Shown here in pieces: positions 8,792 through 17,662 of a DNA stretch of 64,000 nucleotides. The stretch spans positions 1 to 64,000 of the forward strand of contig MEDW01000002.1 of NCBI GenBank assembly GCA_001724215.1, given 5' to 3'. Every line of letters begins with the position of its first letter. Within the stretch, counting starts at the first letter, position 1. The notes below the pieces were generated by a model. It was not told the origin of the DNA, ran no database searches, and saw only the letters and a program-made list of their open reading frames with translations. The position numbers and the translations under genes were made by a program. The stretch comes from Erythrobacter sp. SCN 62-14. Its GTDB lineage: Bacteria > Pseudomonadota > Alphaproteobacteria > Sphingomonadales > Sphingomonadaceae.

Positions 8792-9595
8792 TCACTCCAG
8801 AAAACGCGCGCGCAGGCGCTCTTTCTTGGCCTCGTCCACGCCCAGAGCTTCAGCCATGTAGGTGTCGAGGGAGCCGGCGATGCGAGTGGCTTCAGCGACA
8901 TAGGTTTCAAAATATTCAGGCAAAACGCCCATCAGATTGGCCTTCGCCTCAGGTTCGATCACGCCGTAATGAGCTTCCATCCGCGGCAGCGATTGGCGTT
9001 CGAGGATATGCGTGGTGGGAGCATCATTGGTGCGCAGGAATTCAGCCACCACATCATCGCGGGTGCAGCCCAACGCGTGGAGCAGCAGGCTGGCGGCCAC
9101 TCCGGTGCGATCCTTGCCGGCAAAACAATGCACCAGACTTGCCCCTTCACGCGTTTCGAGCGCTGCAAAATAGCGGCTGAACATATCGAGCATCGCCGGA
9201 TTATTGGGCATCCGGGTGTAAACCGCGATCATGCGTTCGCGCGCTTTGGTGGGCGTCATTGTTACCCGTCCACCGCCACCTTCGTGGGGCGGAGAATTGG
9301 TGGTCTCGCCATCATAAGCAATGACATGGGCGTTGAAATCGGGATGTCGGCGGCACGGAAAGCTGGCGCGTTCGCTGGCACCACGCAGATCGATTATGGT
9401 GCGAATATCGAGGCTTGCCAACACGGACAGATCACGCTCGCTCGCCTCCATATGCTGGCCCGAACGCCACAACACGCCGGTCCTGATCCGCGCCCCGCCA
9501 GGCACGGCGTAGCCGCCGTAGTCGCGCAGATTGTGGATGCCCTCAGTGGGCAGGAACGGGCCGGGTGCGGCAGAGGTTTCAGGATCGCGAATCAT
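8792..9595 (-). CDS. Tyrosine-protein phosphatase, DSP/PTP-like
   Basis: This is a cytoplasmic phosphatase of about 267 residues. The P-loop is clear: HCFAGKDRTGVAAS, with the CX5R catalytic signature (nucleophile Cys and phosphate-binding Arg). The N-terminal GIHNLRDYGGY and RTGVLWRSGQ segments are typical of the Y_phosphatase3 family, whose members act on phosphotyrosine or phosphoinositides. The start at 9595 (MIRDPETSA) is favoured because the longer upstream part is low-complexity Arg/Cys-rich and looks like non-coding readthrough; a later start cannot be ruled out. Substrate unknown. Confidence 0.8.
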   Translation of the reverse strand: MIRDPETSAAPGPFLPTEGIHNLRDYGGYAVPGGARIRTGVLWRSGQHMEASERDLSVLASLDIRTIIDLRGASERASFPCRRHPDFNAHVIAYDGETTNSPPHEGGGGRVTMTPTKARERMIAVYTRMPNNPAMLDMFSRYFAALETREGASLVHCFAGKDRTGVAASLLLHALGCTRDDVVAEFLRTNDAPTTHILERQSLPRMEAHYGVIEPEAKANLMGVLPEYFETYVAEATRIAGSLDTYMAEALGVDEAKKERLRARFLE

Positions 9596-9759
9596 CGCTG
9601 GCGACACTGGCAGGCCCACGCTTGGCGGGCAACAGCGCCTGCGTGCCCCACCTGCGCACAAATGCCTAAGGGCTATTCCCAGGTTCGGCCCCAAGCGGGT
9701 GTAGATCCTTGCATGGTTAAACCCCCATTAGTGTTAACAGCCAGGGAGAGACCCGCACA

Positions 9760-10221
9760 ATGGCGCGAATCCTGATTGCCGATGATGATGAAATCACCGC
9801 TTCGCTGGTGTCGGGGGTGTTGATGGATGCCGGCTATGCCTGCGGCTGGGTGACAAGCGCCGAGGAATGCTCGGCGGTGATGCGCTTCAAGCGGCCTGAT
9901 CTGTTGCTGCTCGATCAAACCTTTCCCGGCATGTCGGGCATCACGTTCCTGCGCCAGTTGCGCCGCTCGCCGCGCTTTTACGATCTGCCTGTCATCATGT
10001 TGACGGCGCTTAGCGGGCGCGAAGATGAAGCCCAGGCGATTTATGCCGGCGCACAGGATTTTATCCGCAAGCCCGCCGATCCGGTCTGGCTGGTGCGCAA
10101 GGTGGCAGGCCAGCTTGCCAAACGCGCGGGCCGCCCGCGCCATGTCGATCTGGCAGCGGCAATCATGGGCTCAGACTACCAGACTGCCCCTCTAGCCCCT
10201 GTGCCCAAACGCATGCTTTAG
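9760..10221 (+). CDS. Single-domain response regulator (receiver)
   Basis: This CheY-like receiver has 153 residues and no output domain. The acidic pair (IADDDE), the phospho-acceptor Asp in DLLLLDQTFPGMSG, the switch Thr in IMLTAL and the conserved Lys in FIRKPAD are all present. About 30 residues after the receiver fold lack a recognisable DNA-binding domain. No histidine kinase gene is adjacent, so its partner is encoded elsewhere. It could act by protein interaction, as DivK- or PhyR-anti-type regulators do, but no specific role can be assigned. Confidence 0.82.
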   Translation: MARILIADDDEITASLVSGVLMDAGYACGWVTSAEECSAVMRFKRPDLLLLDQTFPGMSGITFLRQLRRSPRFYDLPVIMLTALSGREDEAQAIYAGAQDFIRKPADPVWLVRKVAGQLAKRAGRPRHVDLAAAIMGSDYQTAPLAPVPKRML

Positions 10222-10237
10222 GCTGGCGGCGGCGCGG

Positions 10238-11896
10238 TCAAGCCGCCTTGGCAGCCGCCTGCATGGCAAGCAGCCCGCGCCCGATCACCTGCGCCTGAAT
10301 TTCGGCCGCACCTTCGAAGATGTTGAGAATGCGCGCATCGCACAAAACCCGGCTGATCGGATATTCCAGCGCATAACCATTGCCGCCGTGCACCTGAAGC
10401 GCGTTATCGGCCGCCACCCATGCGGTGCGCGCGGCCAGCAGCTTGGCCATACCTGCCTCGATATCACAGCGGGTGCCTGCATCTTTGGCGCGCGCGGCAG
10501 AATAGGTCAGTTCGCGGCTCATCACGATTTCAGCTGCCATCAGGGCAAGCTTGTCGGTGATCCTGGGAAAAGTGGTGAGCGCTGCGCCGAATTGCTGGCG
10601 GCCAATGGCGTAATCCAGTGCCAGATCAAAGACATTCCATGCCACACCAACAGCGCGCGCGGCGGTCTGGATGCGTGCGCCTTCGAAAGTGCGCATCAAT
10701 TGCTTGAAGCCATGCCCCTCAGCACCGCCAAGCAAACCATCACTGCGCACTGAAAAGCCATCAAAGCCGAGCGCATATTCCTTCATCCCGCGATAGCCCA
10801 GCACCGGAATTTCGCTGCCGTCGATCCCGGCATCAGGGAACGGCACGGTCTCGCTGCCACGGGTTTTTTCGGCAAGCAGCATCGAGAGCCCCGGATAGCC
10901 CGGCACATTCGCATCGGTGCGCACCAGCAGCGTCATCAGATCAGCACGCGCGGCGTGGGTGATCCACGTCTTGGCCCCTGTCACAGCCCACGAACCATCC
11001 GCCTGCCGTTCAGCCCGTGTCCGGACACTCGCCAGATCGCTGCCCGTATCGGGTTCGGTGAACACGGCAGTCGGCAGGCAAGATCCATCGGCAATGCGCG
11101 GCAAATAATGCGCTTTTTGTTCCGCTGTGCCGTTCTCACTGATGAGCTCGCCTGCGATTTCGGCCCGTGTGCCAAGACTGCCAGCGCAAATCCAGCCGCG
11201 CGACAATTCCTCTGACACCACCGACATCGCCAGCTTGCCCAGCCCCAGCCCGCCATGTTCCGCCGGAATGCAAACGCCGAAAACGCCAAGCGCTGCCATC
11301 TCGGCAATGACAGCATCAGGGATCAACGCATCGGCCAAGTGCCATCTGTGGGCATGGGGGGTGATCGCTTCGGCGGTGAAGGCGCGCATTGATCCGCGCA
11401 TGAGATCAAGCGTATCATCCCCCAGCCCTTCAAAGGGCCGCGCGCCGTCTGCCAGCAAAGCGGCATAATCGCTGCGGGTTTGCGGTGTACTGCCCTCGCC
11501 CAAAAAGCGGGCAACCGCCGGTTGGGCTGCCATGGCGCGCGCATCGGCATCAGCACCAAAAGCCGACGGGCGCACCACTTCATTCGCGCTCATCGCAAGC
11601 CCGCTCGCAAGCTGGGCAAGGTATTCGCCAAAGCCGATGCGCAGCGTGAGTTCTTCGACCTGCCCGAATTGCCCTGCCCGCGCTGCCCGCGCAGCCCATT
11701 CAGCCGTTGCCTCAAGCGCGGCGACGCTGGCCGCAATCCAGCCGAATCCGTGCACCGCGTGCTGTTCTTGGGTCGCCAGTGCGGCGTCAATCTTGCCCTG
11801 AGGTGCCACCCGCAACGCAACCCGCGCTCTGACCGCCTCGCCAAACCCTTGCGCGGCACGGACGGCAGCCTTTGCTTCTTCAATCCATATGTTCAT
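10238..11896 (-). CDS. mcd: Methylsuccinyl-CoA dehydrogenase-like acyl-CoA dehydrogenase
   Basis: This FAD-dependent acyl-CoA dehydrogenase has 552 residues, longer than the usual about 380 because of an extra N-terminal helical region of about 150 residues. That architecture is characteristic of (2S)-methylsuccinyl-CoA dehydrogenase of the ethylmalonyl-CoA pathway. FAD/substrate motifs include FTEPDTGSDLASVR, GAKTWITHAAR and ALQVHGGNGYA, followed by NIFEGAAEIQAQVI. The LGYRGMKEYALGFDGF segment also resembles Mcd. The start at 11896 avoids an in-frame but unlikely upstream ATG (MLAACAM). No other ethylmalonyl-CoA pathway genes are in the window. A different long-form acyl-CoA dehydrogenase is the alternative. 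Confidence 0.75.
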   Translation of the reverse strand: MNIWIEEAKAAVRAAQGFGEAVRARVALRVAPQGKIDAALATQEQHAVHGFGWIAASVAALEATAEWAARAARAGQFGQVEELTLRIGFGEYLAQLASGLAMSANEVVRPSAFGADADARAMAAQPAVARFLGEGSTPQTRSDYAALLADGARPFEGLGDDTLDLMRGSMRAFTAEAITPHAHRWHLADALIPDAVIAEMAALGVFGVCIPAEHGGLGLGKLAMSVVSEELSRGWICAGSLGTRAEIAGELISENGTAEQKAHYLPRIADGSCLPTAVFTEPDTGSDLASVRTRAERQADGSWAVTGAKTWITHAARADLMTLLVRTDANVPGYPGLSMLLAEKTRGSETVPFPDAGIDGSEIPVLGYRGMKEYALGFDGFSVRSDGLLGGAEGHGFKQLMRTFEGARIQTAARAVGVAWNVFDLALDYAIGRQQFGAALTTFPRITDKLALMAAEIVMSRELTYSAARAKDAGTRCDIEAGMAKLLAARTAWVAADNALQVHGGNGYALEYPISRVLCDARILNIFEGAAEIQAQVIGRGLLAMQAAAKAA

Positions 11897-11977
11897 GGCA
11901 CAAGCCGCTAACACGATTTGGTGAGCGATTGCATCACCTCAATTGACGATGGCTGCAGCAGGCCTAGTCTGACAGGC

Positions 11978-12607
11978 ATGGATCACGCGATACTCCCTGC
12001 AATTGTGATTGCTGCTGGCGGTGAAGGACGACGTATGGGCGGGGCCAAGCCGCAGCAGATGCTGGCCGGGCGCGCACTGATTGATCACGCGTGCACTTGG
12101 GCGCTCAGCCACGGCGGCCCCTGTGCAATCGCGGTGCGCGACGCAGGCCAAGTTGCGGCAAATGCATTGGCCACTTCTGTGCCTGTGCTGATTGATGAAA
12201 ACTCTGGCATTGGCCCGGTCAGCGCCCTTTTGAACGCAATGCGCTTTGCCCGCGCGCACAGGTGCGAGGCAGTCATGCTGATTGGCTGCGATCAGCCTTT
12301 TTTACCCCATGATCTGCCCGCGCAGCTGATGGCCGCGATCGGCGGCTCGGCCGTTGCCATGCCGGTAAGCGGCGGCAAGGATCAACCACTTGCCAGCCTG
12401 TGGCGCCTGCGCGAGCGGCAAGTGGCCGATTTCATCGCGCGCGGAGCGCGCTCGCTGTGGCGGCTGGCCGATGAATTGGGCGCGCACCGGGTCGAGTGGC
12501 CATCGACGGACGCGCAGCATGATCCTTTTGCCAACATCAATGACCCGGCAAGTCTTGCAAGGATTGCCGCCATCACCAGCCACAAAGGACGCGCCCCATG
12601 CGCATGA
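11978..12607 (+). CDS. MobA-like NTP transferase
   Basis: This nucleotidyltransferase of about 209 residues resembles molybdenum cofactor guanylyltransferase. The nucleotide-binding loop reads IAAGGEGRRMGGAKPQQ, with the conserved Gly-rich GxxRRMG...K pattern. The metal-site acidic segment is MLIGCDQPFLP, followed by the QPLASLW pattern typical of MobA. The start at 11978 is 20 codons into the track ORF and has ACAGG before it. It overlaps the downstream peptidase gene by 10 bases, so the two are probably co-expressed, though no functional link is known. MobA versus MocA/other NTP transferase cannot be settled from sequence alone. Confidence 0.75.
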   Translation: MDHAILPAIVIAAGGEGRRMGGAKPQQMLAGRALIDHACTWALSHGGPCAIAVRDAGQVAANALATSVPVLIDENSGIGPVSALLNAMRFARAHRCEAVMLIGCDQPFLPHDLPAQLMAAIGGSAVAMPVSGGKDQPLASLWRLRERQVADFIARGARSLWRLADELGAHRVEWPSTDAQHDPFANINDPASLARIAAITSHKGRAPCA

Positions 12608-13974
12608 TTGGATATGCCTTGGCAGCGACAGCCTTATGGAGCGCGGGCAGCCCTGTGCGTGCTGCCTGCGACGTGGCGGGATCGGTGATTTTGCCGCTCA
12701 CCGATACGCAACAACACGCTCCGGCTATCCCCGCGATCATGCCTGCGCGCGAACAGGCCCAAGTGATCAACTGCATCCTGATCGAACGATTGGAAACCAT
12801 CATCCCCCAGATCATGCGGGAAGAAGGCGTTGATCTTTGGCTGCTCATGGCGCGGGAATATTTCGAAGAACCGGTCGTGGCCTCGATGCTTAATGCAGAA
12901 AACATGCACGCTCGCCGCCGCACCATCCTGATTTTTCACGATCCGGGCAACGGGCAGCCGGTCGAACGCCTGACAGTAAGCCGCTATGGCCTTGGCGGAC
13001 TGTTTGCGCCTGCCTGGAATCCGGATGAGCAGCCCGATCAATGGGCAGCCGTTGCCGACATCATCGCCGCGCGCGATCCGGCAAAAATCGCGGTCAACAT
13101 TTCCGATCTGAGCGCCTTTGGCGACGGCATGACTGTGAGCCAGTATAATCTCATGCGCGCGGCCCTGCCCGTTGAATATGCTGCACGCATCGTTTCGGGC
13201 GAACGTCTGGCAACCCGCTGGCTCGAAACCCGCACACCTTCCGAAATGGCGATCTATCCCGGTGTTGTGCGCCTTGCGCATGGGATCATTGGCGAAGCCT
13301 TTTCCCGCAAGGTCATCACGCCGGGCCTCACCACCGCAGCCGATGTGCAATGGTGGTATCGTGACCGACTGCGCGGCCTTGGCCTTATCCCGTGGTTCCA
13401 TCCCTCGGTTGCGATCCAGCGACAGGGATCACAAACCATGCTCGATGGAGACACAGTGATCGAGCCGGGGGACTTGCTCTGGACCGATTTCGGCATCACC
13501 TATTTGCGGCTCAGCACCGACACGCAACACCTCGCCTATGTGCTGAAGCCGGGCGAGAGCGAGGCGCCGGAAGGCTTGAGCAAAGGGCTTGCGAACAGCA
13601 ACCGGGTGCAGGACATCCTGCGCAGCCATTTCAAGGTGGGACGCAGCGGCAATGAAGTGCTCGCGCTGACTCGCAGGGATGCGCTTGCGGCCAAGCTGGA
13701 GCCGTCGATCTACAGCCATCCGATCGGCACGCATGGCCACGGCGCTGGCCCTTCGATCGGGTTCTGGGACAATCAGAACCCCGAACCGCGAGGCGAAGGG
13801 GCAATATATCCGAACACCGCCTGGTCGATCGAACTCACCACCTTTTCAGCCGTGCCTGAATGGGGCGGCCAACGGGTCGATTTTCGCACCGAAGAGGACG
13901 CCTTCTTCGACGGCATGAGCGTGCGTTTTATCGATGGCCGCCAAACCACGATTACGCTCATCCCCTCGGATTAA
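12598..13974 (+). CDS. Exported M24-family metallopeptidase (Xaa-Pro aminopeptidase-like)
   Basis: This 458-residue protein has a signal peptide (MRMIGYALAATALWSAGSPVRA, shown here only as extent residues 1-22), so it is periplasmic. The C-terminal half has the pita-bread metal-binding pattern: Asp in LLWTDFGI, Asp in STDTQHLAY, His in IGTHGHGAGPS, Glu in WSIELTTF and Glu in DFRTEEDAFF. M24 peptidases cleave N-terminal residues before proline or related bonds. An AAAGGA lies before the ATG at 12598. The gene overlaps the MobA-like gene; an in-frame ATG at 12604 would give an ATGA junction. Confidence 0.8.
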   Translation: MRMIGYALAATALWSAGSPVRAACDVAGSVILPLTDTQQHAPAIPAIMPAREQAQVINCILIERLETIIPQIMREEGVDLWLLMAREYFEEPVVASMLNAENMHARRRTILIFHDPGNGQPVERLTVSRYGLGGLFAPAWNPDEQPDQWAAVADIIAARDPAKIAVNISDLSAFGDGMTVSQYNLMRAALPVEYAARIVSGERLATRWLETRTPSEMAIYPGVVRLAHGIIGEAFSRKVITPGLTTAADVQWWYRDRLRGLGLIPWFHPSVAIQRQGSQTMLDGDTVIEPGDLLWTDFGITYLRLSTDTQHLAYVLKPGESEAPEGLSKGLANSNRVQDILRSHFKVGRSGNEVLALTRRDALAAKLEPSIYSHPIGTHGHGAGPSIGFWDNQNPEPRGEGAIYPNTAWSIELTTFSAVPEWGGQRVDFRTEEDAFFDGMSVRFIDGRQTTITLIPSD

Positions 13975-14123
13975 GGGGATCAATGATGGCGGGAAAACGG
14001 GACCAGAGAGCCTGGCAGCCGGAGCAAGGCCCCTCATCACCTGTTGGTGCAAGACCGTTGCAAGACCCGGCATCAGGATAGCCCGTTTTGCCATGCGCTG
14101 CCCTTTGATCAGTTCGGTTCGCT

Positions 14124-15269
14124 TCATGCTGCGGCTTCGCAACCAGTGCTCGAAACAGCCGATTTACTCATGCGCACATCACCCATGCGGGCATCATGGC
14201 GATAAAGATCAGGGCGCACTTCCACCGCGCCATCGGGCCCCGGTGCAGCGGTGAAATAGGTGATATAAACGGGCAAGGGCCGTACAAGGTTGAAGGTCGC
14301 CGTCCGGCCCGAGGCTACCGCGGCGTCCACTTCCTCGCGTGTCATACGGCCTTCAAGCAAGGTGGCAGCAAAGCCGATGGCATCGCCGGTGCGCACACAG
14401 CCATTGCTGAAGGCGCGCTTTTCCTTGGCGAACAGGTCGCGGTTCGGCGTATCATGCATGATGACGTTGTAGGGATTGGCCATTTCCAGCTTCATCTGAC
14501 CAAGCGCATTCATGGGACCCGGGCGCTGGCGCCATTGCCCGCCCGAAAAGACATAGCCCTGATTGGCAGGAAAACGCCCGTTGTTGCGCCGCACGATGCT
14601 GGCCGGAATATTCCACCAAGGGTTGAAGTTGACCCCAGTGATGCGGGTTGAGAAGATCGGCGTCGGGGTTGAAGTCCTGCCGACAATCACCGGCCATGAG
14701 CCTGCAAGGCTCCCCTCGCGCCAGAGCCGCGCCTCGTAGAAAGGGATGTTGACGAGCACATAATCGCTCCCCAGCGAGCGCGGCAGCCAGCGCCAGCGTT
14801 CCATATTGCGAGCAAGGATGCGCCTGCGCGCTGCATCGCTTTCGCTGGCATAGGCGGCGCGCAGAGCGGCATAATCGGGATGGGCGGGACGAAGGCCGCG
14901 CAGAAAGCCGCGCAAATCGCGCGCACTCAGCGATTGTTCAAGCCAGGCCGCAACATCGACATCCTGATCGGTGTCGCGGATGCGCCACGTCCCTTTCTGG
15001 GAAGCGCTTGACGAGCCGAGCAGATGCAGCCGCGCCAGCCGCAGCGCCAGAGCGGTTGCGCTCTCATTCAAAGCAGCGCCGGGCCCGCCTGCCATGGCAG
15101 TGTCGAGGGCGCGCACATCGAGTTGCGGCAAAGCCTCTTGCGGCGCGGCCACAACAGCTGCCCGCAAAATTTGCGCATCCTCAATGCTCCACTCGGCCGC
15201 CTCGACAGGCGCAGAATTGATCCCGATCAAAATTGCCAAAATCGTCGCAAAAGCGGCCCGTCTGATCAT
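14124..15269 (-). CDS. L,D-transpeptidase (YkuD family), exported
   Basis: This is a periplasmic peptidoglycan cross-linking enzyme of 381 residues. The N-terminal signal peptide begins MIRRAAFATILAILIG and ends near PVEAAEW. The catalytic YkuD domain lies in the C-terminal half and shows the HDTP motif and the SNGCVRTGDA active site with nucleophilic Cys. The central region (residues about 70-190) matches the scaffold domain of YcbB-type large L,D-transpeptidases. The ORF track start at 15506 crosses the divergent gene and is rejected. It is divergent from a second, unrelated L,D-transpeptidase-fold gene, with 78 bp between them. Confidence 0.87.
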   Translation of the reverse strand: MIRRAAFATILAILIGINSAPVEAAEWSIEDAQILRAAVVAAPQEALPQLDVRALDTAMAGGPGAALNESATALALRLARLHLLGSSSASQKGTWRIRDTDQDVDVAAWLEQSLSARDLRGFLRGLRPAHPDYAALRAAYASESDAARRRILARNMERWRWLPRSLGSDYVLVNIPFYEARLWREGSLAGSWPVIVGRTSTPTPIFSTRITGVNFNPWWNIPASIVRRNNGRFPANQGYVFSGGQWRQRPGPMNALGQMKLEMANPYNVIMHDTPNRDLFAKEKRAFSNGCVRTGDAIGFAATLLEGRMTREEVDAAVASGRTATFNLVRPLPVYITYFTAAPGPDGAVEVRPDLYRHDARMGDVRMSKSAVSSTGCEAAA

Positions 15270-15347
15270 GATTTTTCGCCGTTCGGTTTGCTTTTCATGG
15301 GACGCCTTCCTAGCTTTTAGCCAATACCAATTTAGGGCTTCATTCAA

Positions 15348-15947
15348 ATGAAATTGTCTCGTCGCGGCTTTATCGGCGCGCTCGGCATAGGCGCAAGCGG
15401 GCTGCTGGGGCCTGCTGCAATGGCGGCGGTGCGCAGCGATCCGCTGCCGCGCCTGCTGGCCGAAGCGCAGGCTGCGCTCGACAGGCATGGCGCACTGGTG
15501 CGGCATCGCGATGTGGTGGGACTGGTGGATTTTGCCGCACCATCAGGCCTGCCGCGCTTCCAGATGGTCGATCTTGGCAATGGCCGGGTGCTGGCCAATC
15601 TGCTGGTTGCCCATGGCCGCGGGTCTGATCCGGCCAACACCGGTATTCTACAACGCTTCTCCAATCATCCCGGCTCCAATGCCTCCTGTGCGGGCAGTTT
15701 TCTGGTGGGGGAAACCTATTTCGGCAAATATGGCCGCTCGCGGCGCCTGCATGGGCTGGACCCTGAAAATGACAAGGCGCTGGCCCGCGCCATCGTGATC
15801 CACCGCGCCAATTATGTCTCGCACACCATGGCGCACAGCACCGGACGCGTCGGGCGCAGCCTTGGCTGTTTCACTGTGGCAGACGCGGATATTGCCACTG
15901 TCCTTGCGCTGCTCGGGCCGGGGCGCTTGCTGTTTGCCGGGCGCTGA
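15348..15947 (+). CDS. Murein L,D-transpeptidase-like protein with Tat-type signal
   Basis: This 199-residue exported protein has an N-terminal twin-arginine motif, SRRGFIGALG, followed by a hydrophobic stretch ending in MAAV. It belongs to the YkuD_2-type catalytic family: the conserved cysteine sits in RVGRSLGCFTV, with upstream HSTGR and FSNHPGSNASC segments. Enzymes of this family act on peptidoglycan peptide stems. It is divergent from the classical L,D-transpeptidase gene, so the two may share a control region. A perfect 13-bp inverted repeat follows the stop codon within 2 bases and probably ends the transcript. Confidence 0.8.
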   Translation: MKLSRRGFIGALGIGASGLLGPAAMAAVRSDPLPRLLAEAQAALDRHGALVRHRDVVGLVDFAAPSGLPRFQMVDLGNGRVLANLLVAHGRGSDPANTGILQRFSNHPGSNASCAGSFLVGETYFGKYGRSRRLHGLDPENDKALARAIVIHRANYVSHTMAHSTGRVGRSLGCFTVADADIATVLALLGPGRLLFAGR

Positions 15948-15948
15948 T

Positions 15949-15985
15949 ACCAATGCGCGATGAGCCCCACTGATCGCGCATTGGT
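15949..15985 (+). terminator. Perfect 13-bp hairpin after the L,D-transpeptidase gene
   Basis: ACCAATGCGCGAT and ATCGCGCATTGGT form a perfect 13-bp stem with an 11-nt loop, starting 1 base after the TGA stop. It lacks a long T run (TTAAG follows), so it may be a weak or processed terminator. A second inverted repeat (CCAGCGCG ... CGCGCTGG) lies downstream and faces the convergent nuclease gene. Confidence 0.6.
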
Positions 15986-16060
15986 TAAGCCCGTGTGGCA
16001 CCCCAGCAATTCCAGCGCGTGATGCGTCAGCATCTCAGCGCGCTGGTATGACGCGTCATT

Positions 16061-17662
16061 TCAGGCCTTGGTGCTGCGGTTGGCCTTGGCATCCTTGTAG
16101 GAGGTCAGCGCCGCACGCAGCCGGGCGAGCGTCTTCTCGCGGGCGCGATCATCGTGCATCGCGATGAGATTTGCACGCAGTGATGTCGTCAGATCGGCAT
16201 ATTCATTCTGCCAGTCGCGCCCTGTTTTCAGCGCCAGATCGCCGCGTCCAGTCGCAAGGCGGCGCGCCTTGTGGCCGGGTTCCAGCGCATATTTCTCACC
16301 AATCTTGGGCACCCGCACATCCTGATGGGGCAGTTGCTGCGTCAATTTTTCCTTGAGCGCTGCAGCCTCGTCGGGCTCGCCATGATCGAGAAACACCGTG
16401 CCCGAAACCGGCAGGCGCGCAGTGATCCAGTCAATCAATTCGCGCTGGTCTGCATGGGCGGAATAGCTGTCAATCTGGCGGATCTGTGCGCGCACTTTCA
16501 CATCACGCCCCGAAATGCGCACCGCCTTGGCCCCTTCGAGGATCACCCGGCCCAAAGTGCCCCTCGCCTGATAGCCGACAAACAGGATGGTGGAGCGTTC
16601 GCGGGCAAGATTGTGATAGAGATGGTGGCGGATCCGGCCTGCCTCGCACATCCCTGATGCCGCCATGATCACCGCGCCTGACAGCGAATTGATCCGCATG
16701 CTTTCGGCCACATCGCTGACAAAGTGGAACGCAGGATTATCAAAGATGTTGCGGCGCGCAGTGTCCTCAAGGCCGTGAGCATAGCGCGCAAACACCCCGG
16801 TGATGCGGTTGGCGAGCGGGGAATCAACAAACACATGGGTGTTTCCGATACGCCCTTCGTTGATCAGACAATCGAAATCGAGCAGCAATTCCTGCGTGCG
16901 TTCGAGCGCAAAGATCGGAATCACCAGATTGCCCCCCCGCGCCCGTGCAGCCAGCACTTCTTCGGCCAACAGGGCGCGCCGCTCCTCGATTGTGACAGGC
17001 ACGCGCTCGCGGTTGCCATAGGTCGCCTCGCAGATCACATGATCAAAGCCTTGGGGGCCTTGCGGGCCTGTGTAGAAAGCCTTGTTGGCAGGGCCGATGT
17101 CGCCTGAAAAGATCAGACGGGTCTCGCCCACTTCCAGTTCGACCGAGGCCGAACCCAGAATATGCCCTGCATTCCATAGCCTTGCACGAAAGCCGGGGGC
17201 TGCTTCAAACCATGTCTCGGGGCTGGCCGGGCGGCACAGCCGCCACGCAGCCATGGCATCGGCCGAAGTGTAAAGCGGCACAAAGGGTTTCTCGCCCGCC
17301 CGGTCGCGCCTGCGGTTGCGGCGTTCGGCCTCGAATTCGTGGATGCGCCCGGAATCGGCCAGCATATGTTCCAGAAGGTCAATGGTTTCCTGCGTGCACC
17401 ACACATCGCCTCGAAAGCCGCGCGCCACCAGTTTGGGCAACAGCCCGCTGTGATCAATATGGGCATGGGTGAGGATGACCGCATCGATTTTCGCCGGATC
17501 AAAGGCGAAATCCTCGTGATTGAGCGCTTCCAGCGTGCGCGAGCCCTGAAACAGGCCGCAATCAACCAGCACCGCGCTGCCGGGCAGGCGCACTTCCATG
17601 CATGAACCCGTGACAGTGTGCGCTGCGCCGTGAAAGGTGAGGACAGGGGCCGCCTTGCTCAT
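16061..17662 (-). CDS. Metallo-beta-lactamase/beta-CASP RNA-processing exonuclease
   Basis: This 533-residue protein has the metallo-beta-lactamase fold. The zinc motif is THAHIDHSG (HxHxDH), with further ligands in the GDIGPAN and NAGHILGSA regions. The beta-CASP and RMMBL parts follow (VDSPLANRIT, MAASGMCEAGRIRHH, and a C-terminal SYSAHADQRELI). This layout is that of CPSF-73/Ysh1-like ribonucleases found in bacteria and archaea. The last about 80 residues are Arg/Lys-rich. Its start overlaps the prs stop, making it the third gene of a coupled trio with the phosphorylase and PRPP synthetase. A role in degrading RNA to nucleotides for salvage fits the neighbours but is inference. Confidence 0.85.
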   Translation of the reverse strand: MSKAAPVLTFHGAAHTVTGSCMEVRLPGSAVLVDCGLFQGSRTLEALNHEDFAFDPAKIDAVILTHAHIDHSGLLPKLVARGFRGDVWCTQETIDLLEHMLADSGRIHEFEAERRNRRRDRAGEKPFVPLYTSADAMAAWRLCRPASPETWFEAAPGFRARLWNAGHILGSASVELEVGETRLIFSGDIGPANKAFYTGPQGPQGFDHVICEATYGNRERVPVTIEERRALLAEEVLAARARGGNLVIPIFALERTQELLLDFDCLINEGRIGNTHVFVDSPLANRITGVFARYAHGLEDTARRNIFDNPAFHFVSDVAESMRINSLSGAVIMAASGMCEAGRIRHHLYHNLARERSTILFVGYQARGTLGRVILEGAKAVRISGRDVKVRAQIRQIDSYSAHADQRELIDWITARLPVSGTVFLDHGEPDEAAALKEKLTQQLPHQDVRVPKIGEKYALEPGHKARRLATGRGDLALKTGRDWQNEYADLTTSLRANLIAMHDDRAREKTLARLRAALTSYKDAKANRSTKA

